Shown: positions 33,601 through 38,910 of the stretch, piece by piece
How positions within the stretch are numbered: position 1 is the stretch's first letter
How the letters are laid out: each line of letters opens with the position of its first letter
Assembly (NCBI RefSeq): GCF_041296385.1
Contig: NW_027183583.1
Span: 62,001-126,000, forward strand
Direction: 5' to 3'
Origin: Aphelocoma coerulescens
Lineage: Eukaryota; Chordata; Aves; Passeriformes; Corvidae
DNA length: 64,000 nucleotides
Notes under the pieces: model-generated
What the model was told of the DNA's origin: nothing
The model's database searches: none
What the model saw: only the letters and a program-made list of their open reading frames with translations
Translations under genes and position numbers: made by a program

Positions 33601-35555
33601 CTCAGGGGTCATTTTGGGGGTCTGGGGTCACTCAGGGGTCACTCAGGGGTCACTCGGGGTCATTTGGGGGTCCGTCCGGGGTCGTTTGGGGTCAATTTGG
33701 GGTCATTTCGGGGCGGTTTGGGGTCACTTGGGGTCACTCAGGGGTCACTCAGGGGTCACTTGGGGCTCATTTTGGGGGTCTGGGGTCACTCAGGGTCACT
33801 CAAGGGTCACTCAGGGGTCACTCAGGGTCACTCAGGGTCACTCAGGGGTCACTCAGGGGTCACTCAGGGGTCACTCAGGGTCACTCAGGGGTCACTCAGG
33901 GGTCACTCTGGGCTCATTTTGGGGGTCTGGGGTCACTCAGGGGTCACTTAGGGGTCAGTTTGGGGGTCTGGGGTTACTCAGGGGTCACTCAGGGGTCACT
34001 CGGGGTCATTTGGGGTCAGTCCGGGGTCGTTTGGGGTCAGTTTGTGGTCATTTCGGGGCAGTTTGGGGTCACTTGGGGTCACTCAGGGGTCAGTTTGGGG
34101 GTCTGGGGTCACTCAGGGTCACTCAGGGGTCACTCAGGGGTCACTCAGGGGTCACCCTGAGGGACGAACCCTGCGGCCGCTGCGCCCCAAAGGGCCACGC
34201 CGGCCTCTGCCGGTCAGTCGGGGGCACCTGGGGGGCAGGGGTCACCCGGGGGTCATCCAGGGGTCACCCAGGGGTCATTTGGGGTCAGTCCGGGGTCGTT
34301 TGGGGTCAATTTCGGGTCATTTCGGGGCAGTTTGGGGTCACTCAGGGGCGGTTTGGGGTCACTCAGGGTCACTCAGGGGTCACTCAGGAGTCACTTAGGG
34401 GTCAGTTTGGGGGTCTGGGGTCACTCAGGGGTCACTCAGGGTCACTCGGGGTCATTTGGGGTCACTTGGGGTCATTTGGGGTCACTCAGGGGCGGTTTGG
34501 GGTCACTCAGGGGTCACTTAGGGGTCACTCAGGGGTCTGGGGTCACTTAGGGGTCACTTAGGGGTCAGTTTGGGGGTCTGGGGTCACTCAGGGGTCATTT
34601 GGGGTCAGTCCGGGGTCACCTGGAGCCACTTTGTGGTCATTTCGGGGCAGTTTGGGGTCACTTGGGGTCAGTTTGGGGTCACTCAGGGGTCACTCAGGGG
34701 TCACTTAGGGGTCAGTTTGGGGGTCTGGGGTCACTCAGGGGTCACTCAGGGGTTACTCAGGGGTCACTCAGGGGTCACCCAGGGTCACTCAGTGGTCACT
34801 CACTGGTCACTGGTCACTCACTGGTCCCTCACTGGTCACTGGTCACTCACTGGTCACTCACTGGTCACTCAGTGGTCACTCACTGGTCACTCACTGGTCA
34901 CTCCCCCCCCACCCAGCCCCCACTACAGCGAGTACCTGGTGTCCCTCAGGGCTCACTCAGGGCTCACTCACTGGTCACTCACTGGTCACTCAGGGCTCAC
35001 TCAGGGCTCACTCAGGGCTCACTGGTCACTCACTGGTCACTCACTGGTCACTCAGTGGTCACTCACTGGTCACTCACTGGCCATCCCCCCCCCGCCCAGC
35101 CCCCACTACAGCGAGTACCTGGTGTCCCTCAGGGCTCACTCAGTGGTCACTCAGGGCTCACTCAGAGCTCAGTGCTCACTCAGGGCTCACTCAGGGCTCA
35201 CTCAGGGCTCAGTGGTCACTCACTGGTCACTCAGTGGTCACTCACTGGTCACTCAGTGGTCACTCACTGGTCACTCACTGGTCACTCACTGGCCATCCCC
35301 CCCCCGCCCAGCCCCCACTACAGCGAGTACCTGGTGTCCCTGATCAACCGCCACGGCCTGGACCCCGCCCGTCTCTATGACCGGGCCGAGCTGCGCGCCG
35401 CCGCCGAGCGCCACCTAGCGGCCGGGAGGGCCCGGCGCCGGCCGGGCGAGAGCGAGGCCGAGCTGGAGGCGCGACTGCGCCACCTGCTGGAGGAGGAGGC
35501 GCCCGTCAGGCCCCGCCCCCCCGGCCCGCTCCGGACACGCCCACTATGCAAATGA
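3432..35555 (+). CDS. RNF31: RNF31 (HOIP) E3 ubiquitin ligase, 3' part, 11 coding exons
   Basis: HOIP is the catalytic RBR-type E3 of LUBAC. It makes Met1-linked (linear) ubiquitin chains in the cytosol in NF-kB, cell-death and innate immune signalling. The join is 3432-3608, 5605-5835, 9698-9871, 13661-13759, 15070-15159, 18181-18295, 24587-24705, 27819-27932, 29113-29170, 32212-32308 and 35312-35555. Reading phases agree across every junction and the frame ends at TGA 35553-35555. Domain order is the end of UBA, RING1 (CAVCGW, then CSCPLCPEC), IBR (FLWC, CSFGF, CPQCHQ), RING2 ([11 protein letters not shown]) and LDD ([25 protein letters not shown]). The active-site Cys codon is 24631-24633, and the His two residues later (catalytic base in the human enzyme) is kept. 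The N-terminal PUB and zinc-finger parts lie upstream of the window. About 1.5 kb of coding sequence is spread over 32 kb because the introns are tandem repeats. Identification is by recalled similarity to human HOIP. Confidence 0.93.
3609..4190. repeat. CTGGGAGGGA decamer array
   Basis: A 10-11 bp unit, CTGGGAGGGA / CTGGGAGGGGATT, begins immediately after the splice donor (GTAACTGGGAGGG). Closely spaced G3-G4 runs on the + (coding) strand give strong G-quadruplex and R-loop potential. Related arrays occupy 5836-6600, 24706-25390, 27933-28900, 29171-29410 and 55105-57230. Confidence 0.95.
4191..5590. repeat. Mixed GGGATGAACT / TACTGGTTTGGGG repeat
   Basis: Blocks of GGGATGAACT alternate with TTACTGGTTTGGGGTTTTTTCC and GGTCTGGGGTTACTGG. 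The GGTCTGGGGTTACTGGGAT junction recurs roughly every 150-200 bp from about 4367 to 5396. It fills the rest of the intron up to the exon at 5605. Confidence 0.9.
5605..5835 (+). CDS. RNF31: RNF31 exon, linker to RING1 with first zinc-ligand pair
   Basis: The acceptor is a C-rich tract ending CCCCCCGCAG at 5604. The translation begins [18 protein letters not shown], equivalent to the human stretch ending ALPSWGRAEL, and ends with [14 protein letters not shown], which holds the first CxxC of RING1. The donor is CTG|GTGCGT at 5836, phase 0. A GTAAG inside the exon (about 5715) is not used, because the protein match runs straight through it. The block 5836 onwards turns into the GGGAGGGACT minisatellite within a few bases. 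Confidence 0.92.
5836..6600. repeat. CTGGGAGGGA decamer array
   Basis: Same unit family as 3609-4190, again starting at the donor (GTGCGTACTGGGAGGG). Its sequence is nearly pure in the unit, with interspersed GGGGATT and GGGAACT variants. Confidence 0.95.
6631..6719 (+). repeat. Non-repetitive cassette, copy 1 of 3
   Basis: A roughly 89 bp sequence contains TTTTAATGGCTGCAATTCCC and the GC-rich string CGGCCACCTGGGGGCAGCAG (6674-6693). It is the only low-redundancy sequence inside this array. It recurs nearly identically at 7760-7848 and 8730-8818. The GC-rich string resembles a CTCF site. Confidence 0.85.
7589..7646 (+). pseudogene. Truncated copy of RNF31 RING1 exon (5' 58 bp)
   Basis: It is identical to the first 58 bp of the real exon at 9698, including the upstream GTTATACTGGTGCAG acceptor context, then diverges into GGGGGGCCGGGAGCCGC and repeat. 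It has an acceptor but lacks the rest of RING1 and shows no clear donor, so it would truncate or derail the protein if spliced. It is part of a 970 bp tandem duplication. Confidence 0.9.
7760..7848 (+). repeat. Non-repetitive cassette, copy 2 of 3
   Basis: Same sequence as 6631-6719, with the CTCF-like string at 7803-7822. It lies about 170 bp downstream of a truncated RING1 exon copy (7589-7646). Confidence 0.85.
8559..8616 (+). pseudogene. Truncated copy of RNF31 RING1 exon (5' 58 bp), second
   Basis: A second copy lies exactly 970 bp after the first, with the same break point and the same downstream sequence. The break was therefore present before the duplication. The real exon (9698) lies 1139 bp further on. 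Confidence 0.9.
8730..8818 (+). repeat. Non-repetitive cassette, copy 3 of 3
   Basis: Same sequence as 6631-6719, with the CTCF-like string at 8773-8792. It lies 970 bp after copy 2, in the same relation to the second truncated exon copy (8559-8616). Confidence 0.85.
9698..9871 (+). CDS. RNF31: RNF31 exon, remainder of RING1
   Basis: The exon encodes [20 protein letters not shown] and, later, CPSCGRPDL, the Cys-rich remainder of RING1, which recruits the E2-ubiquitin conjugate. The acceptor is GTGCAG ending at 9697 and the donor is CGG|GTAACT at 9872, phase 0. The first 58 bp are repeated upstream (7589-7646, 8559-8616) and the last 34 bp are repeated downstream (10960-10993, 11768-11801). 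Only this copy has both ends and a continuous RING1 frame, so it is taken as the functional exon. Confidence 0.92.
10960..10993 (+). pseudogene. Copy of RNF31 RING1 exon 3' end (34 bp plus donor)
   Basis: It matches the last 34 bp of the real exon (9838-9871), and the match continues through the donor GTAACT and about 80 bp of intron. It has no acceptor side. It could act as a decoy 5' splice site. Confidence 0.9.
11768..11801 (+). pseudogene. Copy of RNF31 RING1 exon 3' end (34 bp plus donor), second
   Basis: Same fragment as 10960-10993, 808 bp further on, with the same left break point (preceded by TTCGGACTGGTG) and the same intron continuation. Confidence 0.9.
13661..13759 (+). CDS. RNF31: RNF31 exon, RING1-IBR helix and first IBR Cys
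   Basis: The translation [20 protein letters not shown], ending with FLWCPH, matches human LRESLEPDAY and FLWCAQ. It is the helix between RING1 and IBR plus the first IBR zinc ligand. The acceptor is GAAGCAG ending at 13660. Using AAG at 13657 instead would add one Gln, but the chosen site gives the same length as the human protein. The polypyrimidine tract is poor because the intron repeat TACTGGTTTGTACTGG runs to the exon. The donor CAC|GTACTGG is weak and is itself the repeat sequence. Confidence 0.87.
13760..15040. repeat. GGGAGGGCACTGGGAGCGACT composite with approximately 170-180 bp period
   Basis: Decamer variants GGGAGGGCACT, GGGAGCGACT and GGGATGAACT alternate with TTACTGGTTTATACTGGTTT and TGCCCTTTTTCTTTACTGG. 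The TTTGCCCTTTTT element recurs near 14100, 14255, 14430, 14600, 14775 and 14945, giving a period of about 155-180 bp. Confidence 0.9.
15070..15159 (+). CDS. RNF31: RNF31 exon, IBR zinc-binding core
   Basis: The translation [20 protein letters not shown], followed by CCCPRC, matches the human IBR (CSFGFIYE, CPQCHQ). The acceptor is a strong C/T tract ending CTCCCAG at 15069. The donor CCG|GTACTGG at 15160 is weak and identical to the surrounding repeat unit. Phase is 0 at both ends. Where human has TFCVRC this copy has three consecutive Cys before PRC, so the zinc-ligand alignment around the second pair is slightly uncertain. Confidence 0.9.
15160..15750. repeat. TACTGGTTTGT / CTGGGAGGGA repeat, about 155-180 bp period
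   Basis: It starts at the weak donor GTACTGG. The unit GGGGTGAAAAGGGGGGTTTGG followed by GTTACTGGTTTGTACTGG is seen three times (about 15284, 15470 and 15619). Confidence 0.9.
15751..18150. repeat. TTTTGGGGTGAAT...TCTGTATTTGGGGCTG minisatellite
   Basis: Units of roughly 20-60 bp are built from GGCTCCATTTTGGGGTGAAT, CGGGGCCGTTTTGGGTCTG and TATTTGGGGCTGTTTC. On the minus strand the array is open for over 1,000 codons ([19 protein letters not shown] type). This follows from a repeat lacking stops in that frame and is not annotated as a gene. It runs to within 30 bp of the exon at 18181. Confidence 0.93.
18181..18295 (+). CDS. RNF31: RNF31 exon, IBR-RING2 linker
   Basis: It begins [20 protein letters not shown], equivalent to human WEEQHRGRSCEDFQNWKR, and ends in the middle of a codon after LGELGI. 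The acceptor is CCCCCCGCAG at 18180 and the donor is TCG|GTGAGG at 18296, a strong site. It exits in phase 1 and the first two bases of the next exon complete a Val codon. The segment is shorter and more Gly/Pro-rich than in mammals. Confidence 0.9.
18296..21290. repeat. Approximately 3 kb polypurine G/A tract
   Basis: The + strand is nearly all purine: GGGGGAAATTGGGAAAAAT, GGGGGGAAGGGGGAGGAAAA and variants, with rare T and C. Longer blocks recur: a unique GGGGCAAAAATGGGGG string appears at about 18987 and again 1309 bp later. Such asymmetry predicts G-quadruplex, triplex (H-DNA) and R-loop formation in the transcribed intron. No exon was seen. Confidence 0.93.
21291..24540. repeat. TTTTGGGTCATTTTGGGTCC minisatellite
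   Basis: A 10-12 bp unit, ATTTTGGGTC with variants CGTGCCC, TTTTTGTCA and GCTCC, forms higher-order blocks of a few hundred bp marked by TGAATTTGGCTCCCTTTTGC. It fills the intron to the RING2 exon. Continuous ORFs on both strands ([16 protein letters not shown]) are repeat translations. Confidence 0.93.
24587..24705 (+). CDS. RNF31: RNF31 exon, RING2 with active-site cysteine
   Basis: The translation reads CPQC, then [12 protein letters not shown], then CQHQFCAGC, the RING2 fold. The Cys in GGCLHF (codon 24631-24633) aligns with the human catalytic Cys885 that forms the ubiquitin thioester. The His at 24637-24639 aligns with the human catalytic base. The acceptor is CTCCCAG ending at 24586 and the donor is GAG|GTGACT at 24706. 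It enters in phase 1 and exits in phase 0. All residues expected for an active ligase are present. Confidence 0.93.
24706..25390. repeat. CTGGGAGGGA decamer array
   Basis: It starts at the donor (GTGACTGGGAGGG) after the RING2 exon. It is mixed with GGGGTTACTGGTTTATACTGG elements. Confidence 0.93.
25391..27770. repeat. CAATTTTGGGTCAATTTTGG minisatellite
   Basis: An 11-12 bp unit, CCAATTTTGGGT / CAATTTTGGC, carries longer blocks of about 370 bp or more: TCAATTTTGGCGAATTTTGG-like blocks near 25890 and 26440, and GACCTTTTTTGGGTCATTTC at several places. It ends in a C-rich tract before the exon at 27819. Confidence 0.93.
27819..27932 (+). CDS. RNF31: RNF31 exon, RING2/LDD boundary and acceptor-ubiquitin site
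   Basis: The translation SCPSPQCPL then [18 protein letters not shown] is nearly identical to human HOIP at the start of the LDD, the domain that positions the acceptor ubiquitin Met1 amine. The Arg-Asp pair in YLRDW corresponds to human residues I recall as contacting acceptor ubiquitin. The acceptor is TCCCCCAG ending at 27818 and the donor is CTG|GTGGGA at 27933, phase 0. The donor runs directly into the GGGACTGGGAGG repeat. Confidence 0.93.
27933..29100. repeat. CTGGGAGGGA decamer array
   Basis: This is one of the purest blocks of the decamer, starting two bases into the intron (GTGGGACTGGGAGGG). The last 400 bp are mixed with GGGGTTACTGG and GGAGGTCACTGG elements. Confidence 0.95.
29113..29170 (+). 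CDS. RNF31: RNF31 exon, LDD segment
   Basis: A short exon encodes [19 protein letters not shown], matching human DNNVMFNTEPP. The acceptor is TGGCCCAG ending at 29112 and the donor is AGTG|GTGAGA at 29171. The exit is phase 1, and the leftover G joins GC of the next exon to make Gly, as in the human protein. The donor continues as GTGAGACTGGGAGGG, so the minisatellite begins six bases into the intron. Confidence 0.9.
29171..29410. repeat. CTGGGAGGGA decamer array
   Basis: A short array begins at the donor GTGAGACTGGGAGGG. It ends abruptly at AACTGGGAGGTCCGAAACCC, where the polypyrimidine array begins. Confidence 0.95.
29411..32195. repeat. CCCCAATTTTCCCCC / AAAATCCCC array
   Basis: The + strand is C/T/A with C-runs about every 8-10 bases (CCCCAATTTTTCCCCAAAATC); G is nearly absent. 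The G-rich strand is therefore the template strand here, the opposite of most other introns of this gene. Blocks such as TTCACCCTAAAAATTCCCC recur (29700, 30120, 31470). Confidence 0.93.
32212..32308 (+). CDS. RNF31: RNF31 exon, LDD zinc-finger segment
   Basis: The translation [20 protein letters not shown], then GHAGLCR, matches human CRVIEQKEV, LRDEACG and GYAGLC. The acceptor is a C-run ending CCCCAG at 32211 and the donor is CCG|GTCAGT at 32309. It enters in phase 1 and exits in phase 2. The exon's own string GGGGTCACTCTGAGG resembles the unit of the following intron, and its last 65 bp are copied at 34148-34212. Confidence 0.91.
32309..34780. repeat. GGGGTCACTCAGGGGTCACTCA minisatellite
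   Basis: Unit GGGGTCACTCA (11 bp) with variants GGGGTCATTT, GGGGTCAGTCC and GGGGCGGTTT. The unit resembles GGGGTCACTCTGAGG inside the preceding exon (about 32244-32258). A copy of that exon's 3' part sits at 34148-34212. Confidence 0.94.
34148..34212 (+). pseudogene. Copy of RNF31 LDD exon 3' part (65 bp plus donor)
   Basis: It matches 32244-32308 at a constant offset of 1904 bp, with one visible difference (CTCTGAGG to CCCTGAGG). The match continues through the donor GTCAGT into GGGGGCACCTGGGG. It lacks the 5' part and acceptor of the exon. It could act as a decoy 5' splice site. Confidence 0.9.
34917..34946 (+). pseudogene. Partial copy of the terminal RNF31 exon, with acceptor (1)
   Basis: The 30 bases match 35312-35341 (encoding PHYSEYLVS) and are preceded by a CCCCCCCCACCCAG acceptor. 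After GTGTCCCT the sequence diverges into CAGGGCTCACTCAGG repeat. If used as acceptor, the frame stays open through copy 2 and reaches a stop near 35343, which would replace the LDD C-terminus with repeat peptide. Confidence 0.88.
35100..35129 (+). pseudogene. Partial copy of the terminal RNF31 exon, with acceptor (2)
   Basis: The same 30 bases and an acceptor (CCCCCCCCCGCCCAG) lie 183 bp after copy 1 and 212 bp before the real exon. It has the same break after GTGTCCCT and is in the same frame as copy 1. Confidence 0.88.
35312..35555 (+). CDS. RNF31: RNF31 terminal coding exon, LDD C-terminus and stop
   Basis: The translation [20 protein letters not shown] matches human [20 protein letters not shown]. 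It continues through a charged helix (about [23 protein letters not shown]) and ends [13 protein letters not shown] at TGA 35553-35555. The acceptor is CCCGCCCAG ending at 35311. Two upstream copies of the acceptor plus the first 30 exon bases exist at 34917 and 35100, but only this copy continues into LINRHGLDP. The last codons and stop overlap an ATGCAAAT octamer, and the tail differs from the human ending. Confidence 0.92.
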
Positions 35556-35748
35556 GCCCGCGGGAATATGGGGCGGGGGGGTTTGGGGGGATTTTGGGGG
35601 GGTTTGGGTCAGTTTGGGTGATTTTAGGGGTTTTTTTGGGGTGGTTTTGAGGGGGTTTGGGGTGGTTTTAGGAGGATTTTGGGGTCAGGGGTCACTCAGG
35701 GTCACTCAGGGGTCACTCAGGGGTCACTCAGGGGTCACTCCGGGGTCG

Positions 35749-35825
35749 CTGCTGGAGGAGGAGGCGCCCGTCAGGCCCCGCCCCCCCGGCCCGCTCCGGA
35801 CACGCCCACTATGCAAATGAGCTCC
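35749..35825 (+). pseudogene. Copy of RNF31 coding tail and stop (1)
   Basis: It repeats 35484-35560 (CTGCTGGAGGAGGAGGCGCC through ACTATGCAAATGAG) 265 bp downstream, preceded by GGGGTCACTCCGGGGTCG. It has no acceptor, so it is not an exon. It still ends with the octamer-overlapping stop and GGAATATGGGG. Confidence 0.9.
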
Positions 35826-36379
35826 TGGAATATGGGGGCGGGGGGGTTTGGGGCGGTTTTGGGGGGGTTTGGGGTTTTTTTGGGTTTTTTTGGGTTTTTT
35901 TTGGGGTGGTTTTGGGGGGGTTTGGGGTCGTTTTGGAGTTTTTTTGAGGGGTTTTTTGGGTCGTTTTCGGTCTTTTTTGAGGGGTTTTGGGGTCGTTTTG
36001 GGGGGATTTGAGGGGGTTTTTGGGTCGTTTTGGGTCTTTTTTGAGGAGTTTTTTGGGTCATTTTGGCGTGGTTTTGGGTGGGTTTGGGGTCGTTTTAGGA
36101 TTTTTTGAGGGATTTTTTGGGTCATTTTGGAGGGGGTTTGGGGTCGTTTTGGGTTTTTTGAGGGATTTTTTGGGTCGTTTTGGGGTGGTTTTGGGTGGGG
36201 TTTGGGGTTTTTTTGGGTTTTTTTTCAGTCATTTTGGGGTGGTTTTGAGGGGGTTTGGGGTGGTTTTAGGAGGATTTTGGGGTCTGGGGTCACTCAGGGG
36301 TCACTTAGGGGTCAGTTGGGGGTCAGTTTGGGGTCAGTTTGGGGTCACTCAGGGGTCACTCAGGGTCACTCCGGGGTCG

Positions 36380-36456
36380 CTGCTGGAGGAGGAGGCGCCC
36401 GTCAGGCCCCGCCCCCCCGGCCCGCTCCGGACACGCCCACTATGCAAATGAGCGCC
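36380..36456 (+). pseudogene. Copy of RNF31 coding tail and stop (2)
   Basis: Same segment as 35484-35560, 631 bp after copy 1, with the same GGGGTCACTCCGGGGTCG lead-in. It is followed by GCGCCTGGAATATGGGG. Confidence 0.9.
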
Positions 36457-37170
36457 TGGAATATGGGGAGTGGGCGGTTTGGGGCGGTTTTGGGTCAGTT
36501 TGGGTGATTTTAGGGGTTTTTTTGGGGTGGTTTGTGGTCATTTTGGGTCTTTTTGAGGGGTTTTTGGGTCCTTTTGGGGTGGTTTTGAGGGGTTTTTGGG
36601 TCGTTTTGGGGTGGTTTTGGGGAGGTTTGGGGTCGCTTTGGTTTTTTTTGAGGGGTTTTTTGGGTCATTTTGGGTTTTTTTGAGGAGTTTTTGGGTTGTT
36701 TTGGGGTGGTTTTGAGGGGTTTTTTTGGTCGTTTTGGGTCTTTTTGAGGGGTTTTTGGGTTGTTTTTGGGGGGATTTTGAGGGGGTTTGGGGGTTTTGGG
36801 GGGGTTTTCGGTGGGTTTGGGGTCGTTTTGGGGTTTTTTTGAGGGGTTTTTTGGGTCGTTTTGGGGTGGTTTTGGGTGGGTTTGGGGTCGTTTTGGGATT
36901 TTTTTGGGTTTTTTTCTGGGTCGTTTTGGGGTGGTTTTGGGTGGGTTTGCGGTCGTTTGGGGTTTTTTTGAGGGATTTTTTGGGTCGTTTTGGGTCATTT
37001 TGGGGTAGTTTTGGGTGGGTTTTGGGGTCGTTTTAGGAGGATTTTTTGGGGGCTTTTTTGGGTCATTTTCGGGTGATTTTGGGGGCACTTTGGCGTCTTT
37101 TTGGGGGGTTTGGGATCATTTTAGGAGGATTTTGGGGGTCAGGGGTCACTCAGGGGTCACTCCGGGGTCG

Positions 37171-37246
37171 CTGCTGGAGGAGGAGGCGCCCGTCAGGCCC
37201 CGCCCCCCGGCCCGCTCCGGACACGCCCACTATGCAAATGAGCGCC
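37171..37246 (+). pseudogene. Copy of RNF31 coding tail and stop (3)
   Basis: Same segment, 791 bp after copy 2, with one C fewer in the C-run, which shifts its reading frame. The lead-in and the downstream octamer and GCAATATGGGG are kept. Confidence 0.9.
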
Positions 37247-38640
37247 TGCAATATGGGGCGGGGGGATTTTGGGGCAGTTTGGGGCATTTTGGGGCGGTTT
37301 GGGTCATTTTAGGGGTTTTTTTGGGGTTTTTTTTGAGTCGTTTTCGGGTGGTTTTGGGGGGGGGTTGCGGTCGTTTGGAGTTTTTTTGAGGGGTTTTTTG
37401 GGTCGTTTTGGGTTTTTTTGAGGAGTTTTTGGGTCGTTTTGGGGTGGTTTTGAGGGGGTTTGGGGTCATTTTAGGATTTTTTGGGGTTTTTTCTGGGTTG
37501 TTTTGGGGTGGTTTTGGGTGGGTTTGGGGTCGTTTTGGGTTTTTTTGAGGGATTTTTTGGGTCATTTTGGGGTGATTTTGAGGGGGTTTGGGGGTTTTGG
37601 GGTGGTTTTGGGGTTGTTTTAGGGTTTTTTGAGAGGTTTTTTGGGTCGTTTTGGGGTGGTTTTGAGGGGGTTTGGGTTTTTTGGGTCGTTTTGGGTCTTT
37701 TTTGGTTTTTTTTCTGGGTCGTTTTGGGGTCGTTTTGGGATTTTTTGAGGGATTTTTTGGGTCATTTTGGGGTGGTTTTGAGGGGGTTTGGGGTCATTTT
37801 AGGATTTTTTGGGGTTTTTTCTGGGTCGTTTTGGGGTGGTTTTGGGGGGGGTTTTGGGTCGTTTTGGGTCTTTTTTGGGGTTTTTTTGAGTCGTTTTCGG
37901 GTGGCTTTGGGGGGGGTTTGCGGTCGTTTTGGGTCTTTTTTGAGGGGTTTTTGGGTCGTTTTGGGGTGGTTTTGAGGGGTTTTGGGGTCGTTTTGAGTTT
38001 TTTTGAGGAGTTTTGGGTCGTTTTGGGGTTGTTTTGAGGGGTTTGGGTCGTTTTAGGATTTTTTGGGGTTTTTTTGGGGGTTTTTTTTGGGTCACTTTGG
38101 GGTGGTTTTGAGGGGTTTTGGGTCGTTTTGGGGTTTTTTTGAGGGGTTTTTGGGTTGTTTTCGGGTGATTTTGAGGGGGTTTGGGGGTTTTGGGGTGGTT
38201 TTGAGGGGGTTTGGGGTTTTTTGGGTCGTTTTGGGTCTTTTTTGAGGAGTTTTTGGGTCGTTTTGGGGTGGTTTTAGGGAGGTTTGGGGTGGTTTTAGGA
38301 GGATTTTGGGAGTCTGGGGTCACTCAGGGGTCACTCAGGGTCAGTTTGGGGCTTTGGGGTCATTTAGGGTCAGTTTGGGGTGATTTTGAGGGGTTTTGGG
38401 GTCTTTTTGGGACTTTTTTGGGGGGGGTTTGGGTCGTTTTGGGGTGGTTTTGGGGTCGTTTTAGGAGGATTTGGGGGTCTGGGGTCACTTTGGGGTCACC
38501 CAGGGGTCATTTAGGGTCACTTTGGGGTGATTTTGGGGGGGTTTGGGGTCGTTTTAGGAGGATTTTGGGGGTCTGGGGTCACTTTGGGATCATTTAGGGT
38601 CAGTTTGGGGGTCTGGGGTCACTCAGGGGTCACTTTGGGG

Positions 38641-38910
38641 TCACTCCGGGGTCACTCAAGCAGCCGCTATGCAAATGAGCTTCCATATAAGGCAAAAATG
38701 ACCAAAAAAGGGGAAAACGCCCCAAAATGGTAAAAAAATCCATTTAAAGAGGGGAAGGGGGCGGGGCTGAGGCGCTTTATGCAAATGAGGGCCGTGAAGG
38801 TGATTAATGAATGCAAATGAAGCTTGTACGGGGAGGGGCCACGCCCCTTTTTATGCAAATAAAGCTGTGGGGGGTCACTGCCGGGAGAGCCACGCCTCTT
38901 ATGCTAATGA
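38641..38910 (+). promoter_or_regulatory. Non-repetitive intergenic segment with octamer cluster and CArG box
   Basis: This is the only low-repeat stretch between the genes apart from the promoter. It holds octamers ATGCAAAT at 38669, 38779, 38811 and 38853 and the variant ATGCTAAT at 38901. It also holds a perfect CArG box CCATATAAGG (38683-38692), seven bases after the first octamer, and two CACGCC boxes close to octamers. The motifs are seen; an enhancer or promoter role for POU factors or SRF is inference. Confidence 0.5.
38858..38863 (+). terminator. Candidate RNF31 polyadenylation signal AATAAA
   Basis: This is the first AATAAA I find downstream of the RNF31 stop (about 3.3 kb away). 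A G/T-rich stretch (GCTGTGGGGGGTCACTG) follows, as expected for a cleavage site. It overlaps an ATGCAAAT octamer. A nearer variant signal cannot be excluded. Confidence 0.4.

Larger units (their letters stand above)
34781..35311. repeat. TCACTCACTGG / TCACTCAGGGC array with two partial exon copies
   Basis: Unit CACTCACTGGT / CACTCAGGGCT, 11 bp. Two blocks of about 183 and 212 bp each end with a C-rich tract, an acceptor and the first 30 bases of the last RNF31 exon. The third such block is the real exon. Confidence 0.92.
35556..38640. repeat. RNF31 3' flank: TTTTGGGTCGTTTTGGGGTGG repeat with exon-tail copies
   Basis: G/T-rich units GGGGTTTTTTGGGTCGTTTTG / GGTTTTGAGGGG continue without AATAAA to 38640. 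Short GGGGTCACTCA stretches (about 35690, 36290, 37140, 38320, 38480 and 38580) interrupt it. Three copies of the RNF31 coding tail sit here (see separate entries). It is probably 3' UTR at least in part. No other gene was seen. Confidence 0.9.
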
